Assembly: GCA_025352225.1 (NCBI GenBank) | Contig: JANXTT010000087.1 | Location: 1 to 37,736 of the forward strand | Origin: Mucilaginibacter sp. | GTDB lineage: Bacteria > Bacteroidota > Bacteroidia > Sphingobacteriales > Sphingobacteriaceae | Reading direction: 5' to 3' | DNA length: 37,736 nucleotides | Shown: piece after piece, positions 1-6,946 of the stretch | How positions within the stretch are numbered: position 1 is the first letter of the stretch | How the letters are laid out: every line of letters begins with the position of its first letter | The notes under the pieces: model-generated | Seen by the model: the letters and a program-made list of their open reading frames with translations, nothing else | The model's database searches: none | Told to the model about the DNA's origin: nothing | Translations under genes and position numbers: made by a program

Positions 1-948
1 GCACCCATATTGGCTTCAATGGATTTGGTTTTGCCCGGTAAAGGCCTTGAGCAGCATCCATTTTTATATTGCGGCGAGTACGATACCCGCAAAGCCATGC
101 AAACCATTTTTATGATTAAGGCTGGTAAAGTAGTTTGGACATACGAGATCCCGATTAACGACCATAACAATGTTTTGAGCGAGTTTGATGATATTCACTT
201 ATTATCAAATGGTAATGTGCTGTTCTCCACCAAAACAGGTTGGGGTGAGGTTACTCCAGATAAAAAAATTGTTTATAACTATGAATGCCCAATGGGTACC
301 GAGTGCCATTCGGCACAGCCAATTGGCTTAAATAAGGTGTTGTTTATGCAAAATGGAACCCCTGCCAGGTTAATGTTGATGAACATCAAAACCGGAAAAA
401 TAGAGATGCAGCATGAAATGAACTCTAAAAACCCAACCGACTCGAAATCTGTACATGGGCAGTTCAGACATGTACGCATGACCAATGCCGGAACTTTCCT
501 TATTGCTCATATGGACCTGAACAAGGTAATTGAATATGATCAGAACTGGAAAGAAATATGGCAATGTGATGCTCCATCTGTATGGGCAGCTGTTCGTTTA
601 AAAAATGGCAATACGCTTATCAGTGGCAACCAAAACGGCTTTGTTAGGGAAATAAATACGAAAGGCGAAATTGTATGGGAAATAAAAAAAAATGACCTGC
701 CGGGCATACCATTGCATAGTGTACAGGAAGTTAATCGTTTGGCTAATGGCAATACCGTAATTTGCAACTGGACTGGTAACTTGAAAAAAACCGATTGGCC
801 ATCTATTGTACAAATTATTGAGGTTACTCCTGATAAAAAAGTGGTATGGGCTTTACGCGAATGGACAAACCCCGATTTGGGAACAGCATCGTGCATTCAA
901 TTGCTTGATCAGAAAGGTAAAGAAGAGCATGGCGACTTTATGCGGTAA
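1..948 (+). CDS. PQQ-like beta-propeller protein (5' truncated by window edge)
   Basis: The reading frame is open from base 1 with no stop upstream. The first in-frame ATG is at 19 and a TTG is at 10, but neither is preceded by a signal peptide, so the true start probably lies before the window. The visible 300-odd residues carry regularly spaced blade-like repeats of the type 'LxNGNxLxS..' followed by '(E)xTxxxKxVW' (for example NGNVLFST, NGNTLISG, NGNTVICNW and KKVVWALREW). This is typical of PQQ/arylsulfotransferase-like propellers. No catalytic residues are recognised, so the substrate is unknown. Its stop overlaps the next gene's possible ATG by one base (TAATG). The GH105 and GH28 neighbours suggest a role in pectin or rhamnogalacturonan use, which is inferred from context only. 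Confidence 0.7.
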   Translation, partial: APILASMDLVLPGKGLEQHPFLYCGEYDTRKAMQTIFMIKAGKVVWTYEIPINDHNNVLSEFDDIHLLSNGNVLFSTKTGWGEVTPDKKIVYNYECPMGTECHSAQPIGLNKVLFMQNGTPARLMLMNIKTGKIEMQHEMNSKNPTDSKSVHGQFRHVRMTNAGTFLIAHMDLNKVIEYDQNWKEIWQCDAPSVWAAVRLKNGNTLISGNQNGFVREINTKGEIVWEIKKNDLPGIPLHSVQEVNRLANGNTVICNWTGNLKKTDWPSIVQIIEVTPDKKVVWALREWTNPDLGTASCIQLLDQKGKEEHGDFMR

Positions 949-965
949 TGATTAAACTAACCAAT

Positions 966-2186
966 ATGAAAAAACCTTTTTTATATGTACTTGCCATTTG
1001 CTATAGTACCATAACTTTTGGACAAGGGATTAATAGCGAGGAGTTAGTTAGGCGTGTGGCCGATAATGTGATACAACACACCACCTTTGATTTTGTAAAT
1101 CAAAAAACAGGCGACAAGTTTCAATCAACAACCAGCATTCCGGCTGGTACTCTTGCCCGTGCTTCAAGTAGTTATAACCGTTGGGAATATGTTAACGGCG
1201 TTTTAACTATAGGGATGATGGAAACCGCCCTGGTGCTAAATGATAAAAAATATTCAGATTATTCGCTACATAACTTTGATTTTATTTTTAGCAATCTGGC
1301 CTACTTCGAAAATTTGAATAAAACGCTTACTACACGGGTAGAGTATGCTCCCGTATTTAATATTGCCAGTCTGGATGATTGCGGTGCCATGTCGGCCGGG
1401 TTAATGGATGTTAACGCTCTAGTATATAAAAAGGAATATCGCGCTTATTTAGACAGGGCCGCCAATTATATCAGCCACAAACAATTACGTTTTGCGGATG
1501 GTACCTTATCGCGCCCACAGCCACGTAATATGACAATTTGGGCAGATGACTTATTTATGAGCGTGCCGTTTTTAGCGCGTATGGGTAAGTTAACCGGCGA
1601 TAGAAGATATTTTGACGATGCTATTAAACAGGTTGAAAATTTCAACAAATACTTGTACGACCCGGCTTCGGGTTTGTTTTTTCACAACTATTATTCGGAG
1701 GTTGGTATGAACGGTGTAGCACATTGGGGCCGCTGCAATGGCTGGCTTGCAATGGCACAGGTTGAGTTATTAAAAAACCTGCCTGCCAACCATCCTAAAC
1801 GTGCCCAACTTATTAAGTTGTTACTTAGGCAGATGGTAGGTTTTTCTCGCTATCAGGATCAGACAGGCTTATGGCACCAGGTGCTTGACAAGCCCGACTC
1901 CTATCTGGAAACATCGGTTACTGCCATGTTTGTTTATGCTATTGCCCATAGTGTTAACGAGGGTTGGATTGACCCAACTTACATGACCATTGCCCGCGAA
2001 GGCTGGAAAGGGCTCGCCAGTAAAGTAACCGACGACGGCCAATTGCAGGACGTTTGCGTTGGAACCGGGATAGAAGACAATATTGAATTTTATTATACCC
2101 GCCCTACCAAACTAAATGACACCCATGGCCTGGGCGCGTTTTTATTAGCCGGAGATGAGATGATTAAAGCAGGGAGGAAAAAGTAA
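966..2186 (+). CDS. GH105 (YteR/GH88-like) unsaturated rhamnogalacturonyl hydrolase
   Basis: Predicted to remove the 4,5-unsaturated uronic acid left at the non-reducing end of pectic oligosaccharides by lyases. The start at 966 is preferred because MKKPFLYVLAICYSTITFGQ forms a clean signal peptide. An ATG at 948 overlaps the previous stop (TAATG) and would add six residues, so coupled initiation there is possible. Numbering from 948, family hallmarks are SLDDCGA (D143/D144), TIWADDLFMS (D200/D201), HWGRCNGW, and the LWHQVLDKPDSYLETS stretch near residue 308, all typical of the (alpha/alpha)6-barrel GH105 enzymes. The length of about 400 aa is normal. It is co-transcribed with the propeller gene and converges on the GH28 gene with only 4 bp between stops. 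The exact substrate (rhamnogalacturonyl or another uronyl) cannot be settled from sequence. Confidence 0.88.
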   Translation: MKKPFLYVLAICYSTITFGQGINSEELVRRVADNVIQHTTFDFVNQKTGDKFQSTTSIPAGTLARASSSYNRWEYVNGVLTIGMMETALVLNDKKYSDYSLHNFDFIFSNLAYFENLNKTLTTRVEYAPVFNIASLDDCGAMSAGLMDVNALVYKKEYRAYLDRAANYISHKQLRFADGTLSRPQPRNMTIWADDLFMSVPFLARMGKLTGDRRYFDDAIKQVENFNKYLYDPASGLFFHNYYSEVGMNGVAHWGRCNGWLAMAQVELLKNLPANHPKRAQLIKLLLRQMVGFSRYQDQTGLWHQVLDKPDSYLETSVTAMFVYAIAHSVNEGWIDPTYMTIAREGWKGLASKVTDDGQLQDVCVGTGIEDNIEFYYTRPTKLNDTHGLGAFLLAGDEMIKAGRKK

Positions 2187-2190
2187 AATA

Positions 2191-3747
2191 TTAAAATTCT
2201 TTTTTTGATATAGTTTCCACAATTTTAGTATCAGTTAGGCCAGGGCTTTCGGTTAAGCTAAAATTCTTCACATTTATTAAAGTGAAAGTGGGTACGTTAA
2301 TTGCATGTGCTGTATTAATATTTCTCAGATCTATACCTGCAACATTATCTATAACAAATGCTGGGCGCAGGTCTTCTGTTATCGGTATAACCTTGATATT
2401 CTGCATATCAATATTACTTGCATGCCTGATATAAAAACCATATGCAGACGTGATGCCGTGACGCTCAGGTTCAGGATAAGTTTTCTCCACTTCGGGCATT
2501 TCGCGGGCTGCCTGATCTTTGGTGCCGCCACCTTTGGTATATATGCGGATATCGTGTAAGCTAATATCGTTAATGTCACCTCCCGGCACACCGCTGAGGA
2601 TGGAAGCCTGGCGCGCGTCGGCATTATAAACTACTACATTGCTAATTATTAACCGGTGCATTTGGCCAATTGGGGTTCCTACAGGTGCGCGCATGCGCGA
2701 TGCAATACGCAGGTATATTGGCGAGTTAACAATATCGCGCATGGTAATATTATTAATGGTAACATCTTCAATAGATGCACCATCTGTAGTTTCGAGTGCT
2801 AGCCCACGGCAGTAATCAAACACGCAGTTAGATATGGTAATATTTTTAAAACCACCATTGGATTCTGTACCAAACTTGATCCTACCAAATGGGCCCTTAT
2901 CAAAGCTGTTTGAGGGCGGTGTACGCCTATAAGAGCCATCTAGAAACGAGCCTTCGTCGTACCCGCTTACAATACAGTTAGTAATGGTCACATTTTGAGT
3001 AGCACGAAAAATATTTAAAGCGAAGCTACTTTTAAGGCAAATACCATCATCTAATGGGGTGTTAACTTTGCAATTTGATATGTTTACATACTGGCAGCAA
3101 TCAATATCCATACCATCACGGTTGGTATCTTCTTTTACATTATCAATGGTGAGGTTATCAACACCGGTTGCCAATATCCCAAACCATCCACCATGCGCAA
3201 TGGTAATATCGCGTATCAATACATTTTTACAAAGTTTCAAACTAATTGATTTATTGGGTTGGACATCGCCTTTGCGTCCATTATGGGCAAGGCCTTTGCC
3301 AAAAATTGTACCTGTACCAATGATGGATATATTTTCGAGTTTTTCGCCCCATATTAAACTATTATGCCAGTGGCTATGACCAAAATCCTGATAAATGTCA
3401 TTTTCTGTTATTTCCGGGTAATCGTAAGGTACGCCAGCGCCGGGTTCTGCGGCTATAATTGTTGCTCCCTGATCTATCAGAAGAGCAATGTTGCTTTTAA
3501 GATGTATGGAGCCTGATAGATAATTACCGGCCGGCAGGTATACAGTGCCACCACCTGCGATAGCGGCGGCATCTATAGCTTTATTAATCCCTGGCGAATC
3601 CATGTTTTTTCCATCGCCTTTTGCACCATAGTTTTTTACATTAAAAAATGTTTCTCCGGGTGGCTTCACCGTAAAGGAAAATAATATTAACACTAAAGGT
3701 AAAGCAAATAATAAAGCTTTAGGCGATTGGAACATTTGGTGGTTCAT
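2191..3747 (-). CDS. GH28 polygalacturonase-like pectin hydrolase
   Basis: A 518-aa exported right-handed beta-helix protein. An N-terminal hydrophobic segment (residues 10-27) is followed by the pectate-lyase-superfamily opening FFNVKNYGAKGDGK (34-47) and GGGTVYLPAGNY. GH28 signatures visible are NRDGMDID (209-216, in place of the classic NTD), PLDDG (231-235), and GRIKFGTESNGGF (288-300) in place of separate GHG and RIK motifs. Many parallel-helix coils of the type 'xxVTITNCxV' and 'NITISNCVF' follow. The expected reaction is hydrolysis of galacturonic-acid linkages in homogalacturonan or rhamnogalacturonan. It is transcribed on its own, facing the GH105 gene, which would act on the products of pectin lyases. 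The family call is firm; endo versus exo action and the precise substrate are open. Confidence 0.85.
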   Translation of the reverse strand: MNHQMFQSPKALLFALPLVLILFSFTVKPPGETFFNVKNYGAKGDGKNMDSPGINKAIDAAAIAGGGTVYLPAGNYLSGSIHLKSNIALLIDQGATIIAAEPGAGVPYDYPEITENDIYQDFGHSHWHNSLIWGEKLENISIIGTGTIFGKGLAHNGRKGDVQPNKSISLKLCKNVLIRDITIAHGGWFGILATGVDNLTIDNVKEDTNRDGMDIDCCQYVNISNCKVNTPLDDGICLKSSFALNIFRATQNVTITNCIVSGYDEGSFLDGSYRRTPPSNSFDKGPFGRIKFGTESNGGFKNITISNCVFDYCRGLALETTDGASIEDVTINNITMRDIVNSPIYLRIASRMRAPVGTPIGQMHRLIISNVVVYNADARQASILSGVPGGDINDISLHDIRIYTKGGGTKDQAAREMPEVEKTYPEPERHGITSAYGFYIRHASNIDMQNIKVIPITEDLRPAFVIDNVAGIDLRNINTAHAINVPTFTLINVKNFSLTESPGLTDTKIVETISKKEF

Positions 3748-3772
3748 GGATTGGTGTTACGTGGTTAATTGT

Positions 3773-3847
3773 AGATAGTTATATGCAAGGACAAAATTAT
3801 TATCAGTAAATACATGAATAGATATTAGTTATATCAGATAGTTATAT
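3773..3847. repeat. AGATAGTTATAT direct repeats in the GH28 promoter region
   Basis: The 12-mer AGATAGTTATAT occurs exactly at 3773-3784 and 3836-3847. The sub-motif TAGTTATAT occurs a third time at 3826-3834. All lie in the 152-bp gap upstream of the minus-strand GH28 start (3747) and downstream of purU. They could be binding sites for a pectin-responsive regulator, but the AT-rich context makes chance similarity possible. Confidence 0.35.
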
Positions 3848-3899
3848 AAACTTATAATAAACAGCTATTAAACTATCGGTACCTACATAATCTATTTAT

Positions 3900-4724
3900 C
3901 TAATCAAATACTACTGTTTTGTTTTGATAAACTAAAACCCGGTCTTCAATAACCAGTCGCAGGGCTTTGGCCAGTACTGATGTTTCTATTTCTTTGCCAG
4001 CTCTCATCATATCAAGTGCTGTTAAAGAATGGTTAACAGGGATAATCTGCTGGGCAATTATTGGGCCTTCGTCAAGATCGTTATTAACAAAATGCGCAGT
4101 AGCTCCAATCAATTTTACACCACGTTCAAATGCCTGCCGGTAAGGGTTGGCGCCAATAAAAGCAGGTAAAAAGGAGTGATGTATATTTATAATTTTGGTT
4201 GCAAATTGCTCCACGAAAGTTGGTGATAATATGCGCATAAACTTTGCCAATACGATATAATCCGGATTAAATTTATTGATAATTTCTGCTGTTTCCCGCT
4301 CAAACTCCTCTTTGCCGGTTTTGTGATACAGGATTGGAAAAAAAGGAATATCAAAACGCTCGCAAATATCCTTAAGTGTTGAGTGATTGCCAATTACGCA
4401 CTGCACAGTTGCACCTAAGGTTCCAAAATAGTTACGGATAAGTATATCGGCCAGGCAATGGTATTCTTTAGTAACCAGCACTATAATTTTCTTATTAGCT
4501 TTGGGATTAATCGTAATAATGGCTTCAGCAGGTAATATTGCTTTCAGCATTTGATGCAGGGTGCCGTCCGTTTGTTGCTCTATATTCAAACGCATAAAAA
4601 AGCGATTCTGGTCTTTATCTACATGCTCGCGCATTGAAATAATATTGAGCCGCTCTTTTGCCAGCAACCCCGATATGGCGGCTACCAGCCCCACTTGGTC
4701 TTGGCATTGAATAACTATGATCAT
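3900..4724 (-). CDS. purU: Formyltetrahydrofolate deformylase
   Basis: Hydrolyses 10-formyltetrahydrofolate to formate and tetrahydrofolate in the cytosol, balancing one-carbon pools. The 274-aa protein has the family's usual length and architecture. An N-terminal ACT domain (residues 1-75, opening MIIVIQCQDQVGLVAAIS) is followed by a formyltransferase domain (about 80-274). Active-site residues are visible: N180 and H182 in NIHHSFLPAF, and D218 in the FVNNDLDEGP loop. The start is the first ATG and gives an intact ACT strand. It is monocistronic, with purine or one-carbon genes absent nearby. A 12-bp palindrome lies 46 bp upstream of the start. Confidence 0.95.
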   Translation of the reverse strand: MIIVIQCQDQVGLVAAISGLLAKERLNIISMREHVDKDQNRFFMRLNIEQQTDGTLHQMLKAILPAEAIITINPKANKKIIVLVTKEYHCLADILIRNYFGTLGATVQCVIGNHSTLKDICERFDIPFFPILYHKTGKEEFERETAEIINKFNPDYIVLAKFMRILSPTFVEQFATKIINIHHSFLPAFIGANPYRQAFERGVKLIGATAHFVNNDLDEGPIIAQQIIPVNHSLTALDMMRAGKEIETSVLAKALRLVIEDRVLVYQNKTVVFD

Positions 4725-4769
4725 AAAAGTTAATAGGTTTAACCAATGTCAAAGTTAAAAAAGTATTTG

Positions 4770-4781
4770 GCTGAGCTCAGC
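4770..4781. promoter_or_regulatory. GCTGAGCTCAGC palindrome upstream of purU
   Basis: A perfect 12-bp palindrome 46 bp upstream of the purU ATG, noticeably more GC-rich than its surroundings. The position suits an operator or promoter-proximal regulator site for purU. No known regulator consensus was recognised. Confidence 0.35.
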
Positions 4782-4999
4782 AATTAATTCCAAAACTTAC
4801 ATTGGGGATACTGCCTTTAAAAAGCCGTGGTTTATTTAATTAGGCCCTTTCATATTTCACATCTCCGGGTCGTCATATTTTTTGATTACAGCACTGTTTT
4901 CTAATTAAAAAATCGGACACATGTATCTAAACAAATCCCTATAAATAGTTTCTATGATACACCCTATTTATACAAAAAAAATTTTATGTTTCTTTGCTT

Positions 5000-5018
5000 T
5001 TTATCTATATTAGATAAA
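5000..5018. promoter_or_regulatory. TTTATCTA-N3-TAGATAAA palindrome upstream of DUF2231 gene
   Basis: Perfect 8-bp inverted repeat with a 3-nt centre, 82 bp before the DUF2231 start. It may be an operator. The AT-rich background lowers its weight. Confidence 0.3.
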
Positions 5019-5100
5019 TAAATAGCTGTTAAATAGTTTTAATTAAACATTATTCCTTATAAACTGTATTTATTTTATCAGCGTAATAATCTAGCTTAAT

Positions 5101-5580
5101 ATGTACAGTAAAATAAAAATATTTGGTCACCCAATACATCCAATGCTTGTGGGTTTTCCAATAGCATTTTATACGGCCTGCACAATTGCCTACATTGTGT
5201 ATAATGGTAATGGAGATGTTTTTTGGTTTAAATTTGCTTTTGTTACCAATTATGCTGGGGTGGTAATGGCATTTTTAACAGCTTTGCCCGGGTTTATGGA
5301 TTGGTTTAACATACCTAAAAATAAAAAAGCCAAAACTGTTGGTTTAAACCATTTAATTGCCAATATGGCTGCACTGAGTTTATTCCTTATTACTTTTTTT
5401 CTTGAACGAGGCAAATGGCTGGAAACCAAACCAGATATAGGGCCCGCAATAATATTAACCCTTACTGGTATTGTATGTACCATTTTTGCTGGTTTTATGG
5501 GTTGGGCCATGGTACAGAAACACCATATAGGTATTGACACTTTAGAACCTGAGCAAAAAAAAATACGCCTGGTTAAATAA
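5101..5580 (+). CDS. DUF2231 family inner-membrane protein
   Basis: A 159-aa integral membrane protein with the DUF2231 signature at its N-terminus (GHPIHPMLVGFPIAFY, residues 9-24). About four hydrophobic helices follow, at roughly 15-33, 45-65, 85-100 and 115-137, with a basic C-terminal tail. The start ATG directly precedes the conserved domain, so no extension is needed. Family members are often annotated as membrane proteins of unknown function, sometimes near oxidoreductases or cytochromes; no such partner is visible here. It stands alone, with a 150-bp gap to the next gene on the same strand. No function is assigned. Confidence 0.85.
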   Translation: MYSKIKIFGHPIHPMLVGFPIAFYTACTIAYIVYNGNGDVFWFKFAFVTNYAGVVMAFLTALPGFMDWFNIPKNKKAKTVGLNHLIANMAALSLFLITFFLERGKWLETKPDIGPAIILTLTGIVCTIFAGFMGWAMVQKHHIGIDTLEPEQKKIRLVK

Positions 5581-5729
5581 TTACAGCATGTAGGCAATGC
5601 TATTTAAAAGTGTTATAATTTTAGTTTTTTTCGGTTCTAAGCGTTTGCCTAATGTGGGCCACTGGGAATTAAAAACAAATTGCGATGACGTATTTAGCTT
5701 AAGTAGGTTATAAATATTGAGTTTAAATT

Positions 5730-5756
5730 TTTAATGTTATTTTTGATAACATTAAA
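5730..5756 (+). promoter_or_regulatory. 11-bp hairpin in leader of SRPBCC gene
   Basis: TTTAATGTTAT (5730-5740), loop TTTTG, then ATAACATTAAA (5746-5756): a perfect stem ending 10 bp before the preferred ATG at 5767. It covers the alternative upstream ATG at 5734, which argues against that start. It may be an operator palindrome or an mRNA leader structure, or the terminator of the DUF2231 gene, although it lacks a clear trailing T-tract. Confidence 0.45.
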
Positions 5757-5766
5757 CCCAACACCA

Positions 5767-6195
5767 ATGAATCACGAATTTGTTGTATCTCAATCTGTAA
5801 TGATCAATGCTACTGCTGAAAAGGTTTGGGATGCGTTAATCAATCCCGAAATTATTAAAGAATACCTTTACGGGACAGAAACAATAACAGATTGGAACGT
5901 AGGCAGCGAAATTATTTTCCAAGGCGAATATGAGGGGCATAAATATCGTGATAAAGGCCAAATACTCCGTTTTGCACCATATCAACTTATCACTTACACC
6001 TACTGGTCAGCCTTTTCTGGTTTAGAAGACAAATCCGAAAATTATTCAACGGTAACGTATACGTTAATTGAGCAGGATGGACAAATTAAATTTACCTGGA
6101 CAACTGGAGGCTTTGCCGATGAAGAAAAGTACAACGAAGCCGAAATCGGTATGAAAGCTTTTTTAGAACAAATAAAAGCAATTATAGAGCGATAA
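5767..6195 (+). CDS. SRPBCC / AHSA1-type START-like domain protein
   Basis: A single helix-grip domain of 142 aa. It opens with a strand and helix (VVSQSVMINATAEKVWDAL, then NPEIIKEYLYG) and continues through DWNVGSEIIFQGEYEG and a C-terminal amphipathic helix, the canonical order of Aha1/activator-of-Hsp90-like SRPBCC proteins. These fold around hydrophobic ligands. Bacterial members are mostly uncharacterised, so no ligand can be named. The start at 5767 (MNHEF...) is preferred over the ATG at 5734, which would place 11 extra residues over a perfect hairpin and does not extend the domain. It is cytosolic, with no signal peptide, and separated by 52 bp from the exonuclease gene downstream. 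Confidence 0.85.
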   Translation: MNHEFVVSQSVMINATAEKVWDALINPEIIKEYLYGTETITDWNVGSEIIFQGEYEGHKYRDKGQILRFAPYQLITYTYWSAFSGLEDKSENYSTVTYTLIEQDGQIKFTWTTGGFADEEKYNEAEIGMKAFLEQIKAIIER

Positions 6196-6247
6196 AACAT
6201 TATAAATGATGAGTAAACAACCACTATTTTTATTTTAATCCCAATAC

Positions 6248-6946
6248 GTGCAAGATTATTTATTATTTATAGATACCGAAACTTCGGGTCTGCCTAAAAA
6301 CTGGAATTTGCCTTATTCTGATAATAATAACTGGCCCTATGCAGTGCAGGTAGCATGGATTATTTATACAAAGGATAAAGTAGAAATAAAGCGGGAAGAT
6401 CACTATATTAAAGATAACGATTTTGATATCAGTGCTTCAGCTTTTAAAATACATGGTATAACCCGGGAATTTCTTGATCAGCAAGGCGAATATCGTCAAG
6501 ATATTATGGAATTATTGTATCAGGATTTAAACGAATACCAACCATTGGTTGTTGGCCATTTTATTGAACTTGATTACCATATTACCGGGGTAGATTTTTA
6601 TAGGGTAGGAATGGAGAATCCCATGAATAATTTACCCATGTTTTGTACCATGCTGGGCACTAAACAATTTATCCGCAATCCACAGGTTGAACACTTGAGG
6701 TTAAGCCAGTTATATAGTTTGCTTTTTGAAAAAGTTTTACATTATCAGCATAATGCGATGGTTGATGCGCTTGCAACAGCCGATTGCTTTTTTAAATTAG
6801 TACAAATGGGCTCTGTTGATGATAACAAAATTGCAAAACAACATGCCGAAAGAGAGAAAAGAAAGCAATCCGTTTTAAAAGGAGGTTGCGGCGCATCCGT
6901 AGTGATTATTTTAATATTAACGCTTTTAATTACCCATTGGCTATGA
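6248..6946 (+). CDS. DEDDh 3'-5' exonuclease with C-terminal membrane anchor
   Basis: A DnaQ/RNase T-type exonuclease domain covers residues 4-185. Catalytic residues are D9 and E11 in FIDTETSG, D109 in HFIELDYH, and H168/D173 in HNAMVDALATAD, so the DEDDh set is complete. A charged linker (about 190-211) leads to a hydrophobic stretch, ASVVIILILTLLITHW (216-231), that should anchor the enzyme in the inner membrane with its active site in the cytoplasm. It initiates at GTG 6248; no better start lies near the domain edge. Its last codons overlap the next gene (ATGA), implying translational coupling with the cNMP/CBS/DUF294 protein. The substrate could be RNA, DNA or small oligonucleotides. The tail anchor is unusual for the family. 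Confidence 0.85.
   Translation: MQDYLLFIDTETSGLPKNWNLPYSDNNNWPYAVQVAWIIYTKDKVEIKREDHYIKDNDFDISASAFKIHGITREFLDQQGEYRQDIMELLYQDLNEYQPLVVGHFIELDYHITGVDFYRVGMENPMNNLPMFCTMLGTKQFIRNPQVEHLRLSQLYSLLFEKVLHYQHNAMVDALATADCFFKLVQMGSVDDNKIAKQHAEREKRKQSVLKGGCGASVVIILILTLLITHWL

Larger units (their letters stand above)
4725..5100. other. Divergent intergenic region, purU / DUF2231
   Basis: These 376 bp are very AT-rich and hold no convincing ORF. They must contain the divergent promoters of purU (minus) and the DUF2231 gene (plus). Two symmetric sites stand out: a GCTGAGCTCAGC palindrome near purU and an 8-bp-arm palindrome near the DUF2231 gene, listed separately. I could not assign a clear Bacteroidota -33/-7 promoter. 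Confidence 0.6.

Noticed and set aside
6886..6942. TTG-initiated N-terminal extension of the DUF294 protein
   Set aside because: The extra 19 codons lie in the end of the exonuclease gene in another frame; the ATG at 6943 with the ATGA overlap is a standard coupled start and precedes the domain correctly.
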